A stretch of 64,000 nucleotides of DNA from Warburgia ugandensis (lineage: Eukaryota; Streptophyta; Magnoliopsida; Canellales; Canellaceae). The notes beneath the pieces are model-generated. The model ran no database searches. It had not been told where the DNA came from and saw only the letters and a list, made by a program, of their open reading frames with translations. The DNA lies in contig CP141137.1 of the NCBI GenBank assembly GCA_035236585.1, positions 45,158,057-45,222,056 of the forward strand. The letters are read 5' to 3'. A program made the position numbers and the translations under genes. This document shows positions 33,962-45,938 of this stretch, one piece after another. The stretch's first letter is position 1. Each line of letters opens with the position of its first letter.

Positions 33962-35430
33962 TTTCAAAAGTCGACTTCACATTCAAGCACTCGTACATAG
34001 ATAATAAAAGCCAGCACCCATGTAGGTAAAGAACAATAAAGGTACTTGGGGAGGTGAACTTGATCAACAATGTCAACATCCCCCAGTGATGCATTTGAAC
34101 TAAGTTTATTAAGGTGAGAAAGAGAGGAATGACCTAACCAATCATGCCATAACTCCATATGAGTGGAGGCAGCAATGTGGGATAAGATGGGCAAATGAAG
34201 ATATTGAAGGTTACATGGTAGCCTTGGTCACATAACTGACTGATAGATATTAAGTTGATGGTAAGATGAGGAACTAGCAAGACACTGAGGTTGTGAGTTT
34301 TGATTGTTCCAATGTGTGTAATAGAAAGTAGGGTATTATTGGCCATGTGAATGGATATGTGGTGTTGGTTTGGGAACAAGTATGAAAAGGCATGTGGAGT
34401 ATAGGTCATGCGATTTGATGCTAGGTCATGCGATTTGATGCTACTGAGTCCAAAAACCAAATAGAGTTGTGAGATGTACCTAATGGGATTGTAGTAAAAC
34501 CAGCAGAGTAAGTTCTAGAAAGACCATTACCAGAGAGAACTTGATTGAAAAGATTATGAAAAACCTCACATAGTTCAGAAAGCAAAACTCTTGTGGAAGA
34601 AGAAGCATTAGAAGGTGGGGCAGAAAGGCCAGTTATTATAGTAGCAGGAGAAGATCCTTGTTGCGACATTGAAGATGTAGACAATCACTTTTTCAATTAC
34701 CTAGAGTACGACAATAAGTGCAAAAAGGATGTTTACTACTGGCATTGGGTCTAGTAGCCTTCACCCGGTGAATGACTTAAGTCCTATATCAATTAGAGAC
34801 TTAAAAGGCAAGCCTTTTATGAGTTTGTTTAGCACTTAGTTTGGGAAGAATTCTCTGAACTATTGGCAACAGAGAGCAGTGAAGAATAGAACTACAGGCA
34901 GCCTCAAACTCATCGGTAAGAGCTATTAGGAACTGAAAGAGGTGAGTTTCCTATTGATGATTTTAATATTCTTTATGAGAGTAGGTCCATGTGGTTGAGT
35001 GAGTGAAACTTGTTCACATAGTACTCGCATTTGTGTATGAAATTCATATACCAGCTGACCAGGTTGTTGTTGTATATGATGAATCTCAAGTTTTAATTGA
35101 TAATAGTGTACAAGGTTAGTTTGAAGATAGGTGGAGCGAAGATGTTGCCATACTTCTTAAGCAAGATCAGAATCAATGATTGTCATGGATATGGATCAAG
35201 TGCAATGGAGGAGGATTAGAGAAATAATATAATGATTTTTCTGTTCCCATTCTACAATTTTGTGTCTATCTGACGCTCAGGAAGATTCGCTTGTAATAAT
35301 TTTCCAGAGTCCTTTGCCTTTAAGGATAGATGTCATGGATTTTGCATAGTAAAGACCATTGGTGCCATTGAGTTAAATGTTAATAGATTTCAATTAAAAA
35401 ATATGGGTGGACATGTTGGCTATGAGTGAA
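33962..35430 (-). pseudogene. Ty1/copia gag, protease and pre-integrase domain (broken)
   Basis: On the minus strand from about 35425 downward: LNGTNGLYYAKSMTSILKGK, GLWKIITSESS, IVEWEQKNHYIISLILL, VWQHLRSTYLQTNLVHYYQL and VYEFHTQMRVLCEQVSL, which form a copia gag (UBN2 type). Next comes the protease: IWFLDSVASNRMT (family 'W.LDSGASNHMT') near 34440, then HMANNTLLSITHIGTIKTHN and LTINLISISQLCDQGYHVTF. Then the GAG-pre-integrase segment MELWHDWLGHSSLSHLNKLS near 34150. The catalytic DSG of the protease is DSV. A 20-bp direct duplication at 34403-34442 (aggtcatgcgatttgatgct twice) shifts the frame just after it. Integrase core, reverse transcriptase and RNase H are absent; UGT sequence follows at about 33958. 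Confidence 0.88.
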
Positions 35431-36172
35431 GAAGTGGTGTTAAATAATACAAATAAGTTGGGGTGTCAAAAAGAAAAGGAGGAGATTTGATTAAGATAGG
35501 ATAGATAGATTGTGTAGTGTGGGGTGGTAAGGAGTGCCTGTATTAACGTGAAGGGAGGGTAGAAATTTTACCTAATATATAAAGTAAAGTTAGGAACCCT
35601 ATCCTACAAAGTGGGGAGATCAGTGGTAACAGTGTGATGGTGGCTACGATGACAATGATGGCAAGATCAGAAGGGCAAGTGAGCACACGATCTGAGACCA
35701 GCTATGCAGGGAAAAGAGACATAGGAGATGCGCACAAGATCTACTATTGGGACGAGATTGCATGAGATCTATGTTGTAGTGAGATGAACAATGAGGGAAA
35801 ACAGCCATGTGCACACAATATTTACAATGATGGTGAGATCAACATGCACACAATTGGGAGACGCGTAAGAATGGCGACAATGATGAGTGATCAAAAGTGC
35901 ACGAAAATGACAATGGGAGCGCAAGAGATTTGCTATGAATTGTAAAATCAATAGTGACTAAAGATGAAACTGCACAAGATCTCAGGGGATCTATTGCTAT
36001 GTAATGATGTGATCGTTGGTCAGGGGTGAAATGACTATGATCAATGCAGATAGCATAATTAGCAGTGATGAGTTTGTCGTTGAAGAGCTTGAACCCGAGG
36101 AACTTTTGCAACAAGGATTCACAACAAGTTCTTTTGGTTACGAATAGTTACATAGACTTGTTCAAGCGATTG
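35431..36172 (-). other. Copia 5' leader between LTR and gag
   Basis: No coding frame is seen. The LTR-proximal 230 bases (about 35945-36172) recur at about 45708-45938 with clear similarity and the same orientation, which identifies them as copia leader. Confidence 0.7.
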
Positions 36173-36184
36173 GCATTGATACCA
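36173..36184 (-). promoter_or_regulatory. Copia primer-binding site
   Basis: The minus strand reads TGGTATCAATGC immediately after the LTR end TGACA. This differs from the initiator Met-tRNA site TGGTATCAGAGC at two positions. Confidence 0.8.
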
Positions 36185-36655
36185 TGTCATATCTGATTGA
36201 AAATAAGTCGCACCTCTTCATTCACATAGTAGTGTTTATATACATGAATGTTTACATATCATGGAGATCTTCTCCCTGTAATTTGTCAATCCTAAATAGC
36301 AGTTTATGATTCTTGCTATCTTTCTATCATAGAATCTAATTTTCCTCTAATAGATGTGCCCCATGCTTGGACTCCCCAGAATGGTTACATGAGTTGAGCT
36401 TGAGCTCTTAATGGCTCCATGAGATATTTTTAGGATTTTTGTGGCCTCATCAAGTGATTTGTGAGTCTCCATAGATGTTGTAATGAAGTTTAAGACTATT
36501 CAGAGGAAGTTGGCTAAAATAATTCAAGAGTTTGTTCTCTTGATCAAGTCAGTAAAGGGTATCATTCCCTCCCATATCTCATGCATTTCCATCCTTTTCT
36601 CCCACTTTATCTAATCCTCTCTCCCACTCTCCCACTCTCATGTGTTTCCTTGTTG
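36185..36655 (-). mobile_element. Copia LTR, cut by the Athila-like insertion
   Basis: It begins (plus view) TGTCATATCTGATTG at 36185 and is collinear with the LTR at 45939-46467 up to 'ctctcatgtgtttcc'. At 36656 it is replaced by Athila LTR sequence, and the remaining roughly 60 bases of the LTR do not reappear after the Athila element. Confidence 0.82.
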
Positions 36656-39600
36656 TGTTTTTCATAAGTGCACGGGCTATTCTAGTATAGCTAATGCAAG
36701 TACAGGTCAATCCCTCAGGGACTCGCTTTTAGAATTTAGAGTTTTAACAAAATTTAATTCTTCATAAATTAAAATTAAATAAAAAAATTAACAAAAAGGG
36801 AAATCAAACTTCAGATGTGTTTAGTCAATGAAATTACAAAGGTCTAATCCAAAGAAAATAGAAATTTAACTAAAAAAAAAGAAAATTTCACTTCCCTAGA
36901 CTGCTTGTATTCAAATTCTATAGATCTGGTCTCCTAAATTGTGATCGGCCTCCATCAACATCTTCCTGGAGCTACTGATTAATGATCCTATGAAGGGATT
37001 AGGTAGATTCTAAAAATTCTGTGAGATCTAAGCTAGATAAGAATTTTAGATATTAATGGCTTAGATCTTATTTTAGATTCTCATATTGAAGATTAGGAAT
37101 GATAAAAATTCTTTAAAATGTCCTATAACTCAGATATGAAATTTAATTGAAAGTCAAAATTGAAACAGATGAGAAATTGAAGATATCCAAAAATTAAACT
37201 AGAACCATTGATTCAGTTAAACATGGATAGATAAAATAGTTCTTAGTTTAGAATAGTGATAGGACAAAAATGTAATCAAAATTATTCTACTAAGGGTAAA
37301 AAGGGATTTTTCTCCAACGTTTTCTCTTTTTCCCACAAAACACAAAATTTTGACGGAAACATGGGATTGCCAATCGGAGTTGATGGAGATGACAAGGAGA
37401 GAAGGGCAGAGCCGGTGTTGGCGATTTGGCAATGTTTGGATCATCTGATTGGGGTTGAAGTGAAGATGCTAGATAGACGATGCCTGGTGCCGTTGGGTGG
37501 AAAGGGAGTAGAGTGTGGCCGATGGAGGGCTGGAAGCAGAGAAGCCTGGGTGGTGGAATAATTGTCAAAATGGAGGGGATGGGGAAACATTGTGGCTGCA
37601 TGGAGTATACCATCGATGACTGGCTAGAGCGTCGCATGATCTGGACAGTGCTAGTTCACAAGATAGACAGAGGCAATCTGGGCTGTGTGCTAGAACTTCA
37701 AGCACAACTGGGTCATCTAGTTTCTACTTGGGTTGTGCTAGGAACAACGAGAGAGAGAGAGAGAGAGAGAACAGAGAGCGGTGGGGTGGATTAGAGAGAT
37801 GGATAGTGAGAAAGACAAAGGCAGGAGTGGGAGAGCCTGAGTAAGAGTGTGGAGAAGAGGGAATGTTGGGATCACTGCCTAGAATGGTTAAGGGATGCAA
37901 ACAAAGAAAGAATAGAGAACAAAGTGGAAAGGGAGAGAAAGAACAGTGAAGAGCAGGGGAAAGGGCGATCCAAGGTTTACTGACATTGCCATGTCGAGGC
38001 TGTGAGGTGCCGGCTTGGGTTGTGGGTGTCCTTGGCCATCAGGTTTTGGAGAATAAGGCACATAAGATAGAAAAATGAAAGCCTAAGGGGAGAGGCTGGT
38101 GCTGACAGTCTGTCTGGGTGTCGTCCAGTTTCTGAACTACAGGAAAGAGATAGAAGAATGAGAGATAGAAGGTGGTGCAATAAACAAAACAAAGACAAGA
38201 AGGAGATTAATTAAAGTGGCTTTGTGGAAGGAAACTGGAAAACAAAGGAGGGGTGTGAGAGAGAGAAGTGAAAGACTGTGAAAGGAAAAAACTTGAAAGC
38301 AATAAGGAATGATGAAGAAGATGGCTTGCAAGTAAAGGAGAAATAAAAGCTAAACTCCAAAGACTCCCCTCAAGACTCCACAGCTCTCTTTTAAAGTTTT
38401 CCTCCCCGCCTAATTCTCCTCTTGCTCTTTCCTTATCACTACGAATTAGTTTTGTCCTAGGAAACATCCTTTTTCATTCTTTCCAAATCTTATTCCATAG
38501 TCCTCTCCTCATTAGGACTCTTTTTCTATTAAGAAACCTTCCAATTTTTCTTTGTTAGAGATCTAGTCTGTCTATGTTCTATTGAATTATCAGCACCATT
38601 GAATTTCAATATGAACCATCCAAGTCACGATCGAGTTGATTTGTAAAAAAAAAAACACTACATTAGAGTCATCTAACTTGTACATTAAACATCCGATTGG
38701 CTCAAATGATCATCTGATCATTAATTTTGACAATATATGGTTGGATGGTCAATTTGAGCTAAATTTCATATTTTATCTAATAATCGTCAAATTGATGAGT
38801 TAGATGATCTAATTAAATACTAAACTAGGGGTCTTTTGGCCAAAATTAAACATTAACACACCCCCTAACTAGCATTTTGTTAGTCTCAAGCAAAACATAC
38901 AGAAAACCATTTTACAAAAATTGGTACAAGCTACCACTTTCGTAGGTACTCATGATTGCATTTAGCACATGTAACAAGCCCTTGAACCCCTAGGTTGCCC
39001 CTAGTGGATGAGTTATGCCTCATGAGGGTTTGTAGTTAATATACCCAAAAAATTCAATTAGGCTGAGTCCTTTATTTTATCTTAGAGATTTCTCCTCATT
39101 CATTAGCAATCTACTAGTTTTTTACAACTTAATAAAGAAGCTTTAACAATTTTACACATCATACGCATATTAAAGACATTTTATTTGAGTTATTTCTCAG
39201 AGTGCGCACGTGTGTATATAGTCACACAAATCTTAACTTCTAACTAGATATGCTTAAATTCCATTCAAAATATGTCTTGACTTCAAATCCTCATAGGTAT
39301 ACACTTAAAAGTAAAACTTTCAGATAAGGGGTTTAAACATATTTTTCTCATTATGTGATTGAATCCAACGAGTTAATGGTTCACATAAATCTTTGAATGG
39401 TCATGGGACAAAGGAAAGTGATCCTGAAGAGTGGATGTTATCAAAAAGAATATTAGGGGTTTTCTTACCTTACTTCCTTCTTTTATCTCCTATTTAAGTC
39501 TTTGTTCCACTTAAGATCAATAGGTCTTTAACTAAGACAAAACATAGGCTTAGGACAGGTTCAGAAAAGAAGGGTGTAAGGATTTCAAAGGTTCAAAATT

Positions 39601-39664
39601 AAGTAGAGGTCTTTAATGAATATCTGTTAAGACCACTTTTTCTTTTGGGTTGTATTGAAGTGAA

Positions 39665-39720
<56 letters not shown>

Positions 39721-40337
39721 CTTTGGCTCCTTTTTGTCCTATTTTTGAACTTTTTCTACTAACTGTACCTATTTTGACAATGGGTAATGAAAATGTATTT
39801 TATTAGCTTGTTTTGGGTTAAGGTGAATGGTTTTAAGAAAGAAAAGACTTAATAATAGGCTCAAAGGGGCTAACTAATGGTCTTATCAGATTCAATAATT
39901 TTCTAGAATTAAAGCTATTACTCCTATTTATTCTTGATTTTTAACCAAAACAAGGATAATAGGATCACATTAATTTGTATACACTGAACAAATTGTGAAA
40001 TTACTTATAACTCTCTAAAAGAAGATAGCCTCTAAATCTCACTAACTTATAGGTCTCTACTGGTTTTCCTCAGGGTCTCTAAGTCATACCTCTCTATTAA
40101 TCTTGACTATGTGCTGTGTGTAATTGGTTTCTAAGAATTAACTTTCATAAAATGCTTCAATCTATGGATAATATGCAAAACTAATCATATGCATTCCTAT
40201 TAAGAGGTGAAAACATTGAAAGTACTAAATTCGGAATATCCAATTCTCATCATAGTAAGAGAACTCTTCCTTAAAAAATTTCTTATTTTTTCTCTCAAAA
40301 GAATAAAAAAAATTCAAAATCCCTATATGCATCTACA
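36656..40337 (-). mobile_element. Athila-like LTR (3682 bp), 3' LTR of the first element
   Basis: The plus view begins TGTTTTTCATAAGTGCACGG at 36656 and ends ATGCATCTACA at 40337, immediately followed by CCCCCAAGCTG, the complement of an Athila-type polypurine tract. Homologous LTR sequence occurs at about 43240-45705, 55039-61290 and from 63692. The shared core includes 'ttttgacaat...ttggatggtcaattagagctaaat' and 'aacacaccccc(t)aactagcattttgttagtct' (about 38860). It holds a long GA/CT-rich part (37750-38350) and a TC run (39667-39716). Small open frames inside are incidental. Confidence 0.8.
39667..39716. repeat. (TC)n microsatellite, about 25 units
   Basis: Uninterrupted TC dinucleotides within the Athila-like LTR, at a place where sister LTRs have only short pyrimidine runs. 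Confidence 0.95.
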
Positions 40338-40348
40338 CCCCCAAGCTG
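40338..40348 (-). promoter_or_regulatory. Polypurine tract of the first Athila-like element
   Basis: The minus strand reads CAGCTTGGGGG directly before the LTR start TGTAGATGCAT. The PPT primes plus-strand cDNA synthesis; AGCTTGGGGG is typical of Athila/Tat elements. Confidence 0.7.
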
Positions 40349-40585
40349 AATGAAACATTATCCTCGATGTTTGAAAAACATAGGGTCCTATATGAAAATT
40401 GATTGATGTAGGCTCTAAAAGCCTGGGTTGCCTCCAAGTAAGTGCTAAGTTTATAACGCCTTTAGCCAGACGTTAACAATTAACTTTACAATGTGTAAGA
40501 TAGACCTCTAGTGGATCAAAGTTAAACAATGGGGGAAGAACTTTTGGAATTAAATCCTCAATCATGTTGTAAGAGTCATCAAGAT

Positions 40586-41377
40586 CTAATTGATGATGGT
40601 TCGCATTGAAGACATTGAGCTTAACTTTAATATTGCCAAAGGATAATTGTAATACACCATTTCTACAATTTCTATTGCATTGGATGTCACGAAAAATGGA
40701 TGTCCAAGAATCACCAGGATTTGACTAGTGGGGTCTGCTACAGGCTCGGTATCGAGGACAATGAAATCGACAGGGAAATAAAAGTGGTCCACCTGTATTA
40801 ATACATCCTCAACCATACCACGAGGAATCTTAATTGATCTATTGGCTAACTGCAATATGGTGTTGGTTGGCTTAAGTTCACCAAGCCCTAGTTGCTCATA
40901 GACAGAATATGGCAACATATTAATACTAGAACCTAAGTCAAGTAATGTCCTATCTATGACATGATTTCTAATGATCCAAGAAATTGTAGGATATCTTGGG
41001 TCAAAATTTGATGGGGTCTTGTATTGAATTAAGGAGTTCGCCTGCTCAGTGAAGAAGGCTTGCTTTTGCACATTAAGCTTTCGCTTTGTAGTGCAAAGCT
41101 CTTTAAAAATTTTGCCATAAGAAGGAATATCCTTTATAGCATTGAGTAATGGAATATTGATGTGTACATGTTTAAACACATCTATTATCTCATTAAAATT
41201 TGCTCCTTTCTTAGCCTTATTCAATAATTGAGGAAAAGGGGCTTTAGGCACATCGGGTGCTTGCACTATAAGCTCAGAAGGAGTAGGGGATATCTGTCTA
41301 ATCTCTTTCTCATGTGTTTTGGTTGCCTCTTTCTCCTCTGTAGTTTCCTTATCTTGCCCTTCCAATCTGACAACCAC
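40586..41377 (-). CDS. Athila-like aspartic protease region, 263-codon open frame
   Basis: This is the longest open frame in the window that belongs to a recognisable protein. It reads KAPFPQLLNKAKKGANFNEI, HVHINIPLLNAIKDIPSYGK, CTTKRKLNVQKQAFFTEQAN, RTLLDLGSSINMLPYSVYEQ, LGLGELKPTNTILQLANRSI, IPRGMVEDVLIQVDHFYFPV, DFIVLDTEP and LVILGHPFF. These are the gag-protease linker and the retropepsin-like domain, with DLGSS (about residues 147-151) at the active site; Athila proteases normally show DLGAS. The first Met is not a genuine start: the upstream gag ends '...SITTLKSG' in another frame, so a shift near 41375 separates the two. No reverse transcriptase or integrase follows; the LTR begins about 250 bases downstream. 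The element looks like a shortened derivative. Confidence 0.8.
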   Translation of the reverse strand: MVVRLEGQDKETTEEKEATKTHEKEIRQISPTPSELIVQAPDVPKAPFPQLLNKAKKGANFNEIIDVFKHVHINIPLLNAIKDIPSYGKIFKELCTTKRKLNVQKQAFFTEQANSLIQYKTPSNFDPRYPTISWIIRNHVIDRTLLDLGSSINMLPYSVYEQLGLGELKPTNTILQLANRSIKIPRGMVEDVLIQVDHFYFPVDFIVLDTEPVADPTSQILVILGHPFFVTSNAIEIVEMVYYNYPLAILKLSSMSSMRTIIN

Positions 41378-41383
41378 TCTTAA

Positions 41384-42900
41384 GGGTGGTTATGGACTTG
41401 GCATGCTCATGAGGGTTAAGCTTTTGAGAACTTGACCCTATCTCAAATTTACACTTAGGGTTGGGGATGGGTTGACTAGGGAACTGACCCTTTTCTCTGT
41501 TATGTAATTCAGCTAACAATTGGCTTACCTGCATGTCTAGTTTGGCTATGGCTTAAGAGTTGACATTGGCTGAATGTCTACTCTCATTTTACAACTAGGG
41601 TAAGGCGTTTTTATGGCATCATTATCTTTTGTAATTCTTTTCTAAGTATGGTATGGATGTTTTCCTCTAAAGATGGTTTCTTTTGTTGTTGAGGTTGTTG
41701 AAAGTCAGGTGGTTGCTAAGGAATTATAGTTCTAAGAGGAAAGTTTTGGACAAGGGGATTTACAGAAGGTCTCCTTTGGTGGTTATTATTTGACCATGAC
41801 AAATTGGGATGCCTAACCTATCCAAGGTTGTATGTCTAAGAATATGGGTTGTCATTAGGTTGCTGATATGCATTCAATGCATTCAATTGGTCAAGATAGT
41901 CATTTAGCACTCCATTTGATGGACAAGATGAGGTTAAATGAGTTAGACTAGAACAAGTAGTGCATGCCTCTTGTGGAGGTTTATGGGATAATGGAGCAGC
42001 CATGAAAGATTGAAACATAGTTTCAAGCTTGCCCATTCTTCCACCTAATATTTCAACAACAGAGTTGAGCTTATGGGAAAGATCAATATGCACTCCTATC
42101 TCATAGAGACCTCCTTTCTTAATGGGCTGGTTGGATCTTTCTCTTCTATTTGAATAATTCCATTGATGAGAATTATCGACCACTATCAAAAAGAATTCCC
42201 ATGCCTCACTTTCATCTTTTAACATGAGGGTCCCTCCACTCGCTGCATCTATCATTTGTCTAATTTGAGACGTCAATGCCTCATAGAAGTATTGAACTTA
42301 TTGCCATTTGTCAAATCCATAATGAGGGCATTTTTGTAGCAGTTCATTCCACCGTTCCCAACATTCGTAATATTACACATCATCCCTTTGTTGAAAATTT
42401 ATAATTTCATGACACAGGCATTTGTTTTGTGAACAGGGACAAACTTGTTCAAAAACTTCTTAGACAATTGATCCCATTTATGTATGGAACCTACCTTCAA
42501 GGAATTAAGCCATGACTTGGCTTTGTCCTTAAGTGAGAATGGGAATAGCCTAAGCCTAATAGACTTGTCCAAAAAAATTTAGAACCTAAATGTGGCATAG
42601 ATATCAAGCAATTCCTTGATATGTAGGTAAGGGTCTTCTTAGTCTTGACCATAAAAGGTAGGGAGTACTTGAATGACTTTTGAATTTCACTCGAAGTGGT
42701 CAGTATTCGTAAGGGGTAAAGCTATGCGGATGGGGTATTGAGTTGGAGCAGTGCATAGAAATATCTAATTATTTTTCGTTCAATCTTTGCTGGTGGTTCA
42801 GCCTTAGGGATATGAACTAAGCTTCTTTCCCCTTGTCGTTGGATGCATTGAATCTCTAGGTCTAAAGCTGCTAACTCTAGGTTATGAGATCAATGTCCTT
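41384..42900 (-). pseudogene. Athila-like gag (broken)
   Basis: The minus strand reads LSLKDKAKSWLNSLKVGSIH, WDQLSKKFLNKFVPVHKTN, then after shifts TSQIRQMIDAASGGTLMLKD, ESEAWEFF, YQQPNDNPYS and finally HAKSITTLKSG. This is the order of the Athila gag: the 'SL.D.AK.WL.SL..GSI..W..L...FL.KF' capsid region, the 'R..ID.A.GG..M' region and the 'ITLRSGK' tail before the protease. Several stops and shifts are present. Confidence 0.8.
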
Positions 42901-43239
42901 GCATGAACTTGCCTAATAAAAAATATCCTAATCTAAATGTTGACTTTAACTCTACGAGATGCAAACAAAAGGCATAGTCAAACAATCCCTAGGCTAATAA
43001 GCATTAATAATTTGATTTTCTTGAATTTGTGTGGAGACAAAGCTTTTAATTTAGCATAATCTAGGGCTCCTCTCCTTTAGATTTGACTATTGCTTACTAG
43101 TTAGGTTCTATGCAAGGTAGTTAATACAATTCTCATATAAGTAGGCATTTAGACCTTATAAACATCAATAGAAGGCATGGGAAAATTACTTGAATTTTAA
43201 GATACCAACTATAACCACAGTGCTAAAAAGCCATTGGAG
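42901..43239 (-). other. Athila-like 5' leader, matching the leader of the second element
   Basis: The plus view 'taataatttgattttcttgaatttgtgtgg' through 'actataaccacagtgctaaaaagccattggag' aligns with about 62605-62840. In the second element about 850 more bases and a primer site precede the LTR; here they are missing, so the leader is fused to LTR sequence. Confidence 0.65.
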
Positions 43240-45705
43240 TTGCCAATTGGGTAGAGGAGTCTAGTGGAGGGGTACCTGGTTTGCCTTGGGTGGTCCTGGC
43301 TAGTGCAATCTGTTTATTTAGCAGTGTTAGGTAGGCAACACAATGAATGGTGAAGACACAGAGAGATGAAAGAAGAGGGAGAGTGAGTGGGAAAGAAGAG
43401 GTGGAGATGGTGGTGTGGTAGAATGAGAAAAATGAGAGAGAGAGAGAGGGGGGGGGGGGGTGGTGATGGGTCTGTGCCTTACGGTTCAGCCTAGGTTATG
43501 GGTTACAAGAAGAGATAGAGAGAAAGTGAGAAGAGGAAAGAGATGGCCAGTAGAAAAGAAGAAGGAGAATGGGAAAGGATGGGTTTCTCTTTTCCAATCC
43601 AGTTTAAGAGGGAGAGAGTCGTGAAGTGGGAGGAAAGTTGACGTGTTTCCTCCTTAGTGTCGTGCAAAAACAAGAGTGTAGGAGCCTTGGAAAAGTGGGG
43701 CAACCATAGCCCTCTCTCTTTCTAAATTTGGTTTCTCCCCCTATACTTTGGAAACTTCTCCACAAGTGCATGGGGGCGGGGGGGGGGGCGGCGGGGGGGG
43801 TGATGGGTTTGGAAACTTCTCCACAAGTGCATGTTTCCATTTCACTTCCTTAATCAATTGCCCATGTGCCTTTTGTTTCTTGATGATGATCTAGTCCACT
43901 GATTTGATCCAAGCCATTCAATGGTCAATTTAATTCATCTGCACCATACAAAATGCAATGAGATTCATCTCGATCATACTTTAATCCACATATTAGCTCT
44001 TAATAATCATCTCACTATTGATTTTGACAATTTAATGATTTGACGATCAATTAGAGTTAAATTCAAAATCAAGCAAAAAATTACAAATTTGATCAGTTAG
44101 ATTATCTAATTGAATGCAAAATTAAGAGTATTTGAATTAAAATTGAACAATTGACACACCCCCATCAGCATCTTACTATTCTTGAGCAAAAAATTGGAAA
44201 AAACCACATTTAAAAATTTCAAAAGTTGTTTTTCAAGTCAACTCCTCTTTTCCGTTAGAGAATTGTCTTTAATGAATCCATCAACTTTAGCAAACTAATA
44301 AAAATGACTGAAAAATTCAAAACCCTAGCTATATGTAAAAGATATTCCACTTAAGCTCAAATCTCAGAGTGAGTGTGTGCCTGTATAGTCTACATATAGT
44401 ATAATCTTTATCACTGGGTAGACTTCTAACTTTTGAACTACATCTGAAATATATTTTGACCTCAATCCTCACTAATAGACATACGCTCAGAAATAAAATC
44501 TGTCAGAGAGATTGTTCAATTCATATATCTTTTTTAAATATGTGAGATAAGTCATAAAAGAAAATTTATCTCACATAAACTTATGAAGAACGGGAGTTAC
44601 TAAGGAATTTAGTTTTGATCCCTTTAGAATGGATGACATTACCTTTGAACTTTTAGAAATACTACTCTTTAAATCTTATCCATTCATTTTCTCATTGAGA
44701 CTATATTCCTCCTAGAATTAATAGGTCTTTGACTGGGACGAAACATAGGCTCAGGACAGGGTGCCAAAGAAAGGGTATAAGAGTATTCAAAATTTCTTCA
44801 AAAATAAGTAGAGGCCTTCTATTGAAGTTGACAATTCTTTTTTTACTTTTCTAAGGGAATATTTCTTTGCATCTTCAAAACTTTTTTTTTTCCACTTTTT
44901 CTCTTTTTTTCACACTTTTGAATAATATTTCTTTTCTTGATATCCACTTTTCTACTTTCATTACCACTAAAAGGTATATCATCATTCATCTCTAACTTAC
45001 TTTTCATAGAAAATGGATAATGGATAATTTATACTGGGTTAATATGGGTAAAGGGTAATTTTGGTGACAAAAGAAATGACTTATATAAAAGGCTGAAATT
45101 AGTTAACTAGCGGTAATAGTACTTTTGGGGTAGGCTTTACGTCTCTAGATTAACAACAAGGATGGCCTAAATTATTTTCTAGGGTTCTTATAATCTATTA
45201 AAGTCAGTGAACTTTTAGAACTTTAAAGGTAATACTCTAATTATTCATGTAATTAGCCAAAATTGATAGTTGATGGGATCAATTTTTATTTAAGCATGCT
45301 GAAAAAACTTCGAAACATTTATAACCTCTCAAAAAGAAAAAATAGCTCTAAAACTCACTTACTTTATAAGTCTCCACTGAATTTCTTCAGAATTTCTAAA
45401 TCATAGCTACTTATCAATCTAGACTATTTTTATGCAACTGCGTGCACAGATGTGATATGAGACTTTGCTTTCATATAATACTTTGGAAAATGAGTAAAAT
45501 GATGAATTAATCATGTTAAGTTTCATTAATAACCAAAGTTATTTAAATTATACTTCAGAAAATCCAATTCTCATCATAATGTAGCAATTGACATAAAAAA
45601 AAAATTTCTCTATTTTTTTTTTCAAGAATTCTCTCTTTCTCTCTATTTTTTTTTTTTTGAAAAAAATCAAGAAAATCACTTAAAAGCCTAAAAAAGGAAC
45701 TAGAA
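43240..45705 (-). mobile_element. Athila-like LTR, truncated (right side of the first element)
   Basis: The segment from about 43870 aligns collinearly with 38600-40300: 'tgacaatttaatgatttgacgatcaattagagtt', 'acacacccccatcagcatcttactattcttgagc', and 'aatccaattctcatcat' near 45560. The U5 side with 'TGTTTT...AAGTGCAC' is missing, so this LTR lost about 1 kb or arose by recombination. The right boundary abuts a second copia leader at about 45708 without a target duplication matching the left side. Confidence 0.65.
43772..43800 (+). repeat. G-run with G-quadruplex potential, flanked by a 26-bp direct repeat
   Basis: Of 29 bases, 26 are G, in runs of 5, 11, 2 and 8 separated by single C. The phrase 'tttggaaacttctccacaag' followed by tgcatg stands on both sides (43747 and 43808). 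Confidence 0.85.
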
Positions 45706-45707
45706 TT

Positions 45708-45938
45708 CTATTACTAAAGATGAAAGCACACAAGATCTCAGGCATTCTGTTGATGTGTAATGATGCAATCATTGGTCAAGGGTGAAATGATGATGATCAA
45801 TGCAATTGCGCGATTAGTGGTGATGAGTTTGTCATTTAAGAGCTTGAAACTGAGGAACTTTTGCAATAAAGATGCTCTACAAGTTCTTCTGGTTACGGAT
45901 AGCCACACAAACTCATTCTAGCAATTGACTCAAATACA
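45708..45938 (-). other. Second copy of the copia leader and primer site
   Basis: Collinear with about 35945-36184. The primer site is further decayed: the minus strand after the LTR end TGACA reads TGTATTTGAGTC in place of TGGTATCAGAGC. Confidence 0.75.

Noticed and set aside
37256..37794. Overlapping open frames suggesting a gene
   Set aside because: Inside the Athila-like LTR defined by start motif, purine tract and sister copies; no domain.
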